In this document: positions 49,401 to 60,900 of the stretch, piece by piece
How positions within the stretch are numbered: position 1 is the stretch's first letter
Layout of the letters: the number at the start of each line of letters is the position of its first letter
Source: Diplolepis rosae
Taxonomy: Eukaryota > Arthropoda > Insecta > Hymenoptera > Diplolepididae
Direction of reading: 5' to 3'
Length of the DNA stretch: 64,000 nucleotides
NCBI GenBank assembly: GCA_030998225.1
Contig: JAPYXD010000472.1
Coordinates: 1 to 64,000 of the forward strand
Notes under the pieces: generated by a model
Seen by the model: the letters and a program-made list of their open reading frames with translations, nothing else
Databases searched by the model: none
Told to the model about the DNA's origin: nothing
Translations under genes and position numbers: made by a program

Positions 49401-52400
49401 TTCCCTGAGGAAGATGTATTTTAGGCACCTGGACTACTAGATATAATTTTTAGAATCACTGGACCACTGAAATACCATTCGGATATCTTAAATTTTAGTT
49501 CTCAGATTAAGTTCCCTGAGGAAGATGTATTTTAGGTACTTGGACTACTAAATATAATTTTCAAAATGACGAGATCTCTAAAATATGTACTAGGTATAAA
49601 AAATGTTCAGTTCTCAGCTTAAGTTCCCTGAGGAAGATGTATTTTAAGCACCTGGACTACTAGATATAATTTTCAAAATGACGGTGTCTCTAAAACATAA
49701 TCCAGGTATCCTTAATTTCAGTTCTCAGCTTAAGTTCCCTGAGGAAGATGTTTTTTAAGCACCTGGACTAATAAATATAATTTTTTAAATGACGAGATCT
49801 CTAAAATATGTACTAGGAATCATAAATTTCAGTTCTCGGCTTAAGTTCCCTGAGGAAGATGTATTTTAAGCACCTGGACTACTAGATATAATTTTTAGAA
49901 TCACTGGACCACTGAAATACCATTCGGATATCTTAAATTTTAGTTCTCAGATTAAGTTCCCTGAGGAAGATGTATTTTAGGTACTTGGACTACTAAATAT
50001 AATTTTCAAAATGACGAGATCTCTAAAATATGTACTAGGTATCAAAAATTTTCAGTTCTCAGCTTAAGATCCCTGAGGAAGATGGTTTTTAAGCACCTGG
50101 ACTACTAGATATAATTTTTAAAATGACGAGATCTCTAAAATATGTACTAGGTATCATAAATTTCAGTTCTCGGCTTAAGTTCCCTGAGGAAGATGTATTT
50201 TAGGTACTTGGACTAGTAAATATAATTTTTAAAATGACTGGACCACTGAAATACCATTCGGATATCTTAAATTTTAGTTCTCAGCATAACTTCCCTGAGG
50301 AAAATGTATTTAGGTACTTGGACTACTAAATATAATTCTTAAAATGACGAGATCTCTAAAATATGTACAAGGTATCATAAATTTCAGTTCTCAGCTTAAG
50401 TTCCCTGAGTAAGATGGTTTTTAAGCACATGGACTACTAGATATAATTTACAAAATGACGGGATCTCTACACTATCAACCAGGTATCCTTAATTTCAGTT
50501 CTCAGCTTAAGTTCCCTGAGGAAGATGTTTTTTAAGCATCTGGACTACTAAATATAATTTTCAAAATGACGGGATCTCTAAAATATAGTCCAGGTATCCT
50601 TAGTTTTCAGTTCTCAGCTTAAGTTCCCTGAGGAAGATGGTTTTTAAGCACCTGGACTACTAGATATAATTTTCAGAATTTCGAGATCTCTAAAATATGT
50701 ACTAGGTATCATAAATTTCAGTTCTCAGCTTAAGTTCCCTGAGGAAGATGGTTTTTAAGCACCTGGACTACTAGATATAATTTTTAAAATGACGAGATCT
50801 CTAAAATATGTACTAGGTATCATAAATTTCAGTTCTCAGCTTAAGTTCCCTGAGGAAGATGGTTTTTAAGCACCTGGACTACTAGATATAATTTTTAAAA
50901 TGACGAGATCTCTAAAATATATACTAGGTATCATAAATTTCAGTTCTCAGCTTAAGTTCCCTGAGGAAGATGTATTTTAGGTACTTGGACTACTTAATAA
51001 CATTTTTTAAATGACGAGATCTCTAAAATATGTACTAGGTATCTTAATTATCAGTTCTCAGCTTAAGTTCCCTGAGGAAGATGGATTTTAAGCACCTGGA
51101 CTACTAGATATAATTTTCAAAATGACAAGATCTCTAAAATATAGTCCAGGTATCCTTAATTTTCAGTTCTCAGCTTAAGTTCCCTGAGGAAGATGGTTTT
51201 TAAGCACCTGGACTACTAGATATAATTTTTAAAATGACGAGATCTCTAAAATATGTACTAGGTATCATAAATTTCAGTTCTCGGCTTAAGTTCCCTGAGG
51301 AAGATGTATTTTAGGCACCTGGACTACTAGATATAATTTTTAGAATGACTGGACCACTGAAATACCATTCGGATATCTTAAATTTTAGTTCTCAGCTTCA
51401 GTTCCCTGAGGAAGATGTATTTAGGTACTTGGACTACTAAATATAATTTTTAAAATGACGAGATCTCTAAAATATGTACTAGGTATCATAAATTTCCGTT
51501 CTCGGCTTAAGTTCCATGAGGAAGATGTATTTTAAGCACCTGGACTGCTTAATATAATTTTCAAAATGACGGGATCTCTAAAATATAATCCAGGTATCAT
51601 TAATTTCAGTTCTCAGCTTAAGTTCCCTGAGGAAGTTGTTTTATAAGCACCTTGACTACTAAATATAATTTTCAAAATGACAAGATCCCTAAAATATGTA
51701 CTAGGTATCAAAAATTTTCAGTTCTCAGCTTAAGTTCCCTGAGGAAGATGGTTTTTAAGCACCTGGACTACTAGATATAATTTTCAAAATGACGGGATCT
51801 CTAAAATATAATCCAGGTATCCTTAATTTCAGTTCTCAGCTTAAGTTCCCTGAGGAAGATGTTTTTTAAGCACCTGGACTACTAAATATAATTTTTTAAA
51901 TGACGAGATCTCTAAAATATGTACTAGGTATCATAAATTTCAGTTCTCGGCTTAAGATCCCTGAGGAAGATGTATTTTAGGCACCTGGACTACTAGATAT
52001 ATTTTTTATACTCACTGGACCACTGAAATACCATTCGGATATCTTAAATTTTAGTTCTCAGCTTAAGTTCCCTGAGTAAGATGGTTTTTAAGCACCTGGA
52101 CTACTAGATATAATTTTTAGAATGACGAGATCTCTAAAATATGTACTAGGTATCATAAATTTCAGTTCTCAGCTTAAGTTCCCTGAGGAAGATGTATTTT
52201 AGGTACTTGGACTACTAAATATAATTTTTAAAATGACTTGACCACTGAAATACCTTTCGGTTATCTTAAATTTTAGTTCTCAGCATAACTTCCCTGAGGA
52301 AAATGTATTTTAGGTACTTGGACTACTAAATAAAATTTTTTAAATGACGAGATCTCTAAAATATGTACTAGGTATCTTAATTATCAGTTCTCAGCTTAAG

Positions 52401-53344
52401 TTCGCTGAGGAAGATGTATTTTAGGTACCTGGACTACTAAATATAATTTTTTAAATGACGAGATCTCTAAAATACGTACTAGGTATATTAATTTTCAGTT
52501 GTCAGCTTAAGTTCCCTGAGGAAGATGGTTTTTAAGCACCTGGACTACTAGATATAATTTTCAAAATGACGAGATCTCTAAAATATGTACTAGGTATCAT
52601 AAATTTCAGTTCTCGGCTTAAGTTCCCTGAGTATGATGGTTTTTAATCACCTGGACTACTAGATATAATTTTCAAAATGACGGGATCTCTAAAATATAAT
52701 CCAGGTATCCTTAATTTCAGTTCTCAGCTTAAGTTCCCTGAGTAAGAAGGTTTTTAAGCACCTGGACTACTAGATATAATTTTTTTAATGACGAGATCTC
52801 TAAAATATATACTAGGTATCATAAATTTCAGTTCTCGGCTTAAGTTCCCTGAGGAAGATGTATTTTAGGCACCTGGACTACTAGATATAATATTAAAAAT
52901 GACTGTACCACTAAAAACCCATTCGGATAACTAAAATTTAATTTCTCAGCTTAAGTTCCCTGAGGAATATGTATTTAAATACATTGACTACTAAATATAA
53001 TTCTTAAAATGACGAGATCTCTAAAATATGTACTAGGTATCATAAATTTTCAGTGGTCAGCTTAAGTTCCCTGAGGAAGATGGTTTTTAAGCACCTGGAC
53101 TACTAGATATAATTTTCAAAATGTCGAGATCTCTAAAATATGTACTAGGTATCATAAATTTCAGTTCTCAGCTTAAGTTCCCTGAGGAAGATGGTTTTTA
53201 AGCACCTGGACTACTAGATATAATTTTTAAAATGACGAGATCTCTAAAATATGTACTAGGTATCATAAATTTCAGTTCTCAGCTTAAGTTCTCTGAGTAA
53301 GATGGTTTTTAAGCACATGGACTACTAGATATAATTTTCAAAAT
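46459..53344 (+). repeat. Satellite mixing cassette and left-block monomers
   Basis: The stretch opens with a cassette at 46459, then switches to monomers typical of the 7-20 kb block. TATATTCCAGG is at 48586, GTACTAAGTATA near 49140, ATGACGGTGTC at 49678, and CATAAC copies at 50285 and 52284. The order between 48.4 and 50.5 kb follows 7.5-10 kb and 14.1-16.5 kb with deletions, so it is a shorter, more distant third version of that block. It ends with the most decayed monomer seen, 52885-53000. Confidence 0.8.
52885..53000 (+). repeat. Most diverged monomer in the array
   Basis: This type A copy reads ATGACTGTACCACTAAAAAC, then CCATTCGGATAACTAAAATT, then TAATTTCTCAGC, with a tail of GAATATGTATTTAAATACA. 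It differs from the type A consensus at well over ten positions, while its neighbours are normal. The core is largely kept. It has probably escaped recent homogenisation; an alternative is local sequencing or assembly error. Confidence 0.75.
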
Positions 53345-55122
53345 GACGGGTTCTCTAAAACATAATCCAGGTATCTTAAATTTTAGTTCTCAGCTTAAGT
53401 TCCCTGAGGACGATGTTTTTTAAGCTTCTTTAAAATACTAAATATAATTTTTAAAATGACGAGATCTCTAAAATATGTACTAGGTATAAAAAATTTTCAG
53501 TTCTCAGCTTAAGTTCCCTGAGGAAGATGGTTTTTAAGCACCTGGACTACTAGATATAATTTTCAAAATGTCGAGATCTCTAAAATATGTACTAGGTATC
53601 ATAAAGTTCAGTTCTCAGCTTATGTTCCCTGAGTAAGATGGGTTTGAAGCACCTGGACTACTAGATATAATTTTCAAAATGACGGAATCTCTAAAACATA
53701 ATCCAGGTATCCTTAATTTCAGTTCTCAGCTTAAGTTCCCTGAGTATGATGGTTTTTAAGCACCTGGACTACTAGATATAGTTTTTATAATGACGAGATC
53801 TCTAAAATATGTACTAGGTATCATAAATTTCAGTTCTCAGCTTAAGTTCCCTGAGGAAGATGGTTTTCAAGCACCTGGACTAATAGATATAATTTTCAAA
53901 ATGACAAGATCTTTAAAATATGTACTAGGTATCATAAATTTCAGTTCTCGGCTTAAGTTCCCTGAGGAAGATGTATTTTAGGTACTTGGACTGATAAATA
54001 TAATTTTTAAAATGACGAGATCTCTAAAATATGTACCAGGTATCATAAATTGCAGTTCTCAGCTTAAGTTCCCTGAGGAAGATGTTTTTTAAGCACCTGG
54101 ACTACTAAATATAATTTTTAAAATGACGAGATCTCTAAAATATGTACTAGGTATCATAAATTTCAGTTCTCAGCTTAAGTTCCCTGAGGAAGATGTATTT
54201 TAGGTACTTGGACTACTAAATATAATTTTTAAAATGACGAGATCTCTAAAATATGTACTAGGTATCTTAATTTTCAGTTCTCAGCTTAAGTTCCCTGAGG
54301 AAGATGGTTTTTAAGCACCTGGACTACTAGATATAATTTTCAAAATGACGAGATCTCTAAAATATGTACTAGGTATCATAAATTTCAGTTCTCGGCTTAA
54401 GTTCCCTGAGGAAGATGTATTTTAGGCACCTGGACTACTAGATATAATTTTTAGAATGACTGGACCACTGAAATAGCAAACGGATATCATAAATTTAAGT
54501 TCTCAGCGAAAGTTCCATGAGGAAGATGTATTTACGTACTTGGACTAATAAATATAATTTTTAAAATGACGATATCTCTAAAATATGTACCAGGTATCAT
54601 AAATTGCAGTTCTCGGCTTAAGTTCCCTGAGGAAGATGTATTTTAGGCCCCTGGACTACTAGATATAATTTTTAGAATGACTGGACCACTGAAATACCAT
54701 TCGGATATCTTAAATTTTAGTTCTCAGCTTAAGTTCCCTGAGGAAGATGTATTTAGGTACTTGGACTACTAAATATAATTCTTAAAATGACGAGATCTCT
54801 AAAATATGTACTAGGTATCAAAAATTTTCAGTTCTCAGCTTATGTTCCCTGAGGAAGATGGTTTTTAAGCACCTGGACTACTAGATATAATATTCAAAAT
54901 AACGAGATCTCTAAAATATGTACTGGATATCATAAATTTCAGTTCTCAGCTTAAGTTCCCTGAGGAAGATGGTTTTTAAGCACCTGGACTACTAGATATA
55001 ATTTTCAAAATGACGAGATCTCTAAAATATGTACTAGGTATCATAAATTTCAGTTCTCAGCTTAAGTTCCCTGAGTAAGATGGTTTTTAAGCACATGGAC
55101 TACTAGATATAATTTTCAAAAT
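53345..55122 (+). repeat. Higher-order unit, copy 1 of the right-hand series (16 monomers)
   Basis: This 1,778-bp unit runs from the GACGGGTTCTC anchor to the next. The monomer with GTACCAGG and TTGCAG is at 54032. A decayed type A copy near 54470-54545 reads AAATAGCAAACGGATATC, and a second GTACCAGG copy follows at about 54588. The opening monomer is itself damaged at 53396-53440 (GACGATGTTTTTTAAGCTTC and TTTAAAATACTAAAT). The order then matches the following unit. Confidence 0.82.
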
Positions 55123-56787
55123 GACGGGTTCTCTAAAACATAATCCAGGTATCCTTAATTTCAGTTCTCAGCTTAAGTTCCCTGAGGAAGATGTTTTTTA
55201 AGCATCTGGACTACTAAATATAATTTTCAAAATGACGAGATCTCTAAAATATGTACTAGGTATAAAAAATTTTCAGTTCTCAGCTTAAGTTCCCTGAGGA
55301 AGATGGTTTTTAAGCACCTGGACTACTAGATATAATTTTCAAAATGTCGAGATCTCTAAAATATGTACTAGGTATCATAAATTTCAGTTCTCAGCTTAAG
55401 TTCCCTGAGTAAGATGGGTTTGAAGCACCTGGACTACTAGATATAATTTTCAAAATGACGGGATCTCTAAAACATAATCCAGGTATCCTTAATTTCAGTT
55501 CTCAGCTTAAGTTCCCTGAGTATGATAGTTTTTAATCACCTGGACTACTAGATATAATTTTCAAAATGACAAGATCTTTAAAATATGTACTAGGTATCAT
55601 AAATTTCAGTTCTCGGCTTAAGTTCCCTGAGGAAGATGTATTTTAGGTACTTGGACTAATAAATATAATTTTTAAAATGACGAGATCTCTAAAATATGTA
55701 CCAGGTATCATAAATTGCAGTTCTCAGCTTAAGTTCCCTGAGGAAGATGTTTTTTAAGCACCTGGACTACTAAATATAATTTTTAAAATGACGAGATCTC
55801 TAAAATATTTACTAGGTATCATAAATTTCAGTTCTCAGCTTAAGTTCCCTGAGGAAGATGTATTTTAGGTACTTGGACTAATATATATAATTTTTAAAAT
55901 GACGAGATCTCTAAAATATGTACTAGGTATCTTAATTTTCAGTTCTCAGCTTAAGTTCCCTGAGGAAGATGGTTTTTAAGCACCTGGACTACTAGATATA
56001 ATTTTCAAAATGACGAGATCTCTAAAATATGTACTAGGTATCATAAATTTCAGTTCTCGGCTTAAGTTCCCTGAGGAAGATGTATTTTAGGCACCTGGAC
56101 TACCAGATATAATTTTTAGAATGACTGGACCACTGAAATACCATTCGGATATCTTACATTTTAGTTCTCAGCTTAAGTTCCCTGAGGAAGATGTATTTAC
56201 GTACTTGGACTACTAAATATACTTTTTAAAATTTCGAGTTCTCTTAAATATGTACTATGGTGCATAAATTTCAGTTCTCGGCTTAATTTCCCTGAGGAAG
56301 ATGTATTTTAGGCACCTGGACTACTAGATATAATTTTTAGAATGACTGGACCACTGAAATACCATTGGGATATCTTAAATTTTAGTTCTCAGCTTAAGTT
56401 CCCTGAGGAAGATGTATTTAGGTACTTGGACTACTAAATATAATTCTTAAAATGACGAGATCTCTAAAATATGTACTAGGTATCATAAATTTTCAGTTCT
56501 CAGCTTAAGTTCCCTGAGGAAGATGGTTTTTAAGCACCTGGACTACTAGATATAATTTTCAAAATGTCGAGATCTCTAAAATATGTACTGGATATCATAA
56601 ATTTCAGTTCTCAGCTTAAGTTCCCTGAGGAAGATGGTTTTTAAGCACCTGGACTACTAGATATAATTTTTAAAATGACGAGATCTCTAAAATATGTCCT
56701 GGGTATCATAAATTTCAGTTCTCAGCTTAAGTTCCATGAGTAAGATTGTTTTTAAGCACATGGACTACTAGATATAATTTTCAAAAT
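55123..56787 (+). repeat. Higher-order unit, copy 2 of the right-hand series (15 monomers)
   Basis: This 1,665-bp unit is exactly 15 times 111 bp. It has the cassette order GGGTTCTC, GTATAAAAAATT, ATGTCGAG with GATGGGTTTGAAG, then C with GAGTATGATAG. It lacks the TATAGTTTTTATAATG junction monomer present in its neighbours, which may explain the length of 15 rather than 16. The GTACCAGG monomer is at 55697. A decayed copy lies at 56215-56275 (ATTTCGAGTTCTCTTAAA). Confidence 0.82.
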
Positions 56788-59700
56788 GACGGGTTCTCTA
56801 AAACATAATCCAGGTATCCTTAATTTCAGTTCTCAGCTCAAGTTCCCTGAGGAAGATGTTTTTTAAGCATCTGGACTACTGAATATAATTTTCAAAATGA
56901 CGAGATCTCTAAAATATGTACTAGGTATAAAAAATTTTCAGTTCTCAGCTTAAGTTCCCTGAGGAAGATGGTTTTTAAGCACCTGGACTACTAGATATAA
57001 TTTTCAAAATGTCGAGATCTCTAAAATATGTACTAGGTATCATAAATTTCAGTTCTCAGCTTAAGTTCCCTGAGTAAGATGGGTTTGAAGCACCTGGACT
57101 ACTAGATATAATTTTCAAAATGACGGGATCTCTAAAACATAATCCAGGTATCCTTAATTTCAGTTCTCAGCTTAAGTTCCCTGAGTATGATAGTTTTTAA
57201 GCACCTGGACTACTAGATATAGTTTTTATAATGACGAGATCTCTAAAATATGTACTAGGTATCATAAATTTCAGTTCTCAGCTTAAGTTCCCTGAGGAAG
57301 ATGGTTTTTAAGCACCTGGACTACTAGATATAATTTTCAAAATGACAAGATCTCTAAAATATGTACTAGGTATCATAAATTTCAGTTCTCGGCTTAAGTT
57401 CCCTGAGGAAGATGTATTTTAGGTACTTGGACTGATAAATATAATTTTTAAAATGACGAGATCTCTAAAATATGTACCAGGTATCATAAATTGCAGTTCT
57501 CAGCTTAAGTTCCCTGAGGAAGATGTTTTTTGAGCACCTGGACTACTAACTATAATTTTTAAAATGACGAGATCTCTAAAATATTTACTAGGTATCATAA
57601 ATTTCAGTTCTCGGCTTAAGTTCCCTGAGGAAGATGGTTTTTAAGCACCTGGACTACTAGATATAATTTTCAAAATGACGGGATCTCTAAAACATAATCC
57701 AGGTATCCTTAATTTCAGTTCTCAGCTTAAGTTCCCTGAGGAAGATGTTTTTTAAGCACCTGGACTACTAAATATATTTTTTTAAATGACGAGATCTCTA
57801 AAATATGTACTAGGAATCATAAATTTCAGTTCTCGGCTTAAGTTCCCTGAGGAAGATGTATTTTAGGCACCTGGACTACTAGATATAATTTTTAGAATCA
57901 CTGGACCACTGAAATACCATTCGGATATCTTAAATTTTAGTTCTCAGATTAAGTTCCCTGAGGAAGATGTATTTTAGGTACTTGGACTACTAAATATAAT
58001 TTTCAAAATGACGAGATCTCTAAAATATGTACTGGGTATAAAAAATGTTCAGTTCTCAGCTTAAGTTCCATGAGGAAGATGGTTTTTAAGCACCTGGACT
58101 ACTAGATATAATTTTTAAAATGACGAGATCTCTAAAACATGTTCTAGGTATCATAAATTTCAGTTCTCAGCTTAAGTTCCCTGAGGAAGATGTATTTTAG
58201 GTACTTGGACTAGTAAATATAATTTTTAAAATGACTGGACCACTGAAATACCATTCGGATATCTTAAATTTTAGTTCTCAGCATAACTTCCCTGAGGAAA
58301 ATGTATTTTAGGTACTTGGACTACTAAATAAAATTTTTTAAATGACGAGATCTCTAAAATATGTACCAGGTATCTTAATTATCAGTTCTCAGCTTAAGTT
58401 CGCTGAGGAAGATGTATTTTAGGTACCTGGACTACTAAATATAATTTTCAAAATGACGGGATCTCTAAAATATAGTCCAGGTATCCTTAATTTTCAGTTC
58501 TCAGCTTAAGTTCCCTGAGGAAGATGGTTTTTAAGCACCTGGACTACTAGATATAATTTTTAAAATGACGAGATCTCTAAAATATGTACTAGGTATCATA
58601 AATTTCAGTTCTCGGCTTAAGTTCCCTGAGGAAGATGTATTTTAGGCACCTGGACTACTAGATATAATTTTTAGAATGACTGGACCACTGAAATACCATT
58701 CGGATATCTTAAATTTTAGTTCTCAGCTTAAGTTCCCTGAGGAAGATGGTTTTTAAGCACCTGGACTACTAGATATAATTTTCAAAATGACGAGATCTCT
58801 AAAATATGTACTAGGTATCATAAATTTCAGTTCTCAGCTTAAGTTCCCTGAGGAAGATGATTTTTAAGCACCTGGACTACTAGATATAATTTTTAAAATG
58901 ACGAGATCTCTAAAATATGTACTAGGTATCATAAATTTCAGTTCTCAGCTTAAGTTCCCTGAGTAAGATGGTTTTTAAGCACATGGACTACTAGATATAA
59001 TTTTCAAAATGACGGGATCTCTAAAACATAATCCAGGTATCCTTAATTTCAGTTCTCAGCTTAAGTTCCCTGAGGAAGATGTATTTTAGGTACTTGGACT
59101 AATAAATATAATTTTTAAAATGACGAGATCTCTAAAATATGTACCAGGTATCATAAATTGCAGTTCTCAGCTTAAGTTCCCTGAGGAAGATGTTTTTTAA
59201 GCACCTGGACTACTAAATATAATTTTTAAAATGACGAGATCTCTAAAATATGTACTAGGTATCATAAATTTCAGTTCTCAGCTTAAGTTCCCTGAGGAAG
59301 ATGTATTTTAGGTACTTGGACTAAAATATATAATTTTTAAAATGACGAGATCTCTAAAATATGTACTAGGTATCTTAATTTTCAGTTCTCAGCTTAAGTT
59401 CCCTGAGGAAGATGGTTTTTAAGCACCTGGACTACTAGATATAATTTTCAAAATGACGAGATCTCTAAAATATAGTCCAGGTATCCTTAATTTTCAGTTC
59501 TCAGCTTAAGTTCCCTGAGGAAGATGTATTTTAGGCACCTGGACTACTAGATATAATTTTTAGAATGACTGGACCACTGAAATACCATTCGGATATCTTA
59601 AATTTTAGTTCGCAGCTTAAGTTCCATGAGGAAGATGTATTTATTTACTTGGACTACTAAATATAATTTTTAAAATGACGAGATCTCTAAAATATTTACT

Positions 59701-60900
59701 AGGTATCATAAATTTCAGTTCTCGGCTTAAGTTCCCTGAGTAAGATGTGTTTTAGGCACCTGGACTACTAGATATAATTTTGATAATGACTGGACCACTG
59801 AAATCCCATTCGGATATCTTAAATTTTAGTTCTCAGCTTAAGTTCCCTGAGGAAGATGGGTTTGAAGCACCTGGACTACTAGATATAATTTTCAAAATGA
59901 GGGGTTCTCTAAAACATAATCCAGGTATCCTTAATTTCAGTTCTCAGCTTAAGTTCCCTGAGTAAGATGGGTTTGAAGCACCTGGACTACTAGATATAAT
60001 TTTCAAAATGACGGGATCTCTAAAACATAATCCAGGTATCCTTAATTTCAGTTCTCAGCTTAAGTTCCCTGAGTAGTATGGTTTTTAAGCACCTGGACTA
60101 CTAGATATAGTTTTTATAATGACGAGATCTCTAAAATATGTACTAGGTATCATAAATTTCAGTTCTCAGCTTAAGTTCCCTGAGGAAGATGTTTTTTGAG
60201 CACCTGGACTAATAAATATAATTTTCAAAATGACAAGATCTCTAAAATATGTACTAGGTATCATAAATTTCAGTTCTCGGCTTAAGTTCCCTGAGGAAGA
60301 TGTATTTTAGGTACTTGGACTGATAAATATAATTTTTAAAATGACGAGATCTCTAAAATATGTACCAGGTATCATAAATTGCAGTTCTCAGCTTAAGTTC
60401 CCTGAGGAAGATGTTTTTTAAGCACCTGGACTACTAAATATAATTTTTGAAATGACGAGATCTCTAAAATATTTACTAGGTATCATAAATTTCAGTTCTC
60501 GGCTTAAGTTCCCTGAGGAAGATGTATTTTAGGTACTTGGACTAATATATATAATTTTTAAAATGACGAGATCTCTAAAATATGTACTAGGTATCTTAAT
60601 TTTCAGTTCTCAGCTTAAGTTCCCTGAGGAAGATGGTTTTTAAGCACCTGGACTACTAGATATAATTTTCAAAATGACGAGATCTCTAAAATATAGTCCA
60701 GGTATCCTTAATTTTCAGTTCTCAGCTTAAGTTCCCTGAGGAAGATGTATTTTAGGCACCTGGACTACTAGATATAATTTTTAGAATGACTGGACCACTG
60801 AAATACCATTCGGATATCTTAAATTTTAGTTCTCAGCTTAAGTTCCCTGAGGAAGATGTATTTAGGTACTTGGACTACTAAATATAATTCTTAAAATGAC
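56788..60900 (+). repeat. Right-hand series continued, partly rearranged
   Basis: The cassette starts at 56788 and the GTACCAGG/TTGCAG monomer recurs at 57473, 59140 and 60361 (spacings 1,667 and 1,221 bp). Between 57.6 and 58.7 kb an inserted block resembles the left region: ATCACTGG with CAGATTAAG, GTATAAAAAATGTTCAG, and CATAAC at 58282. At 59846 the cassette monomer has GAGGAAGATGGGTTTGAAG, with neither of the usual stops. This produces the open frame 59780-59965. Confidence 0.8.
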
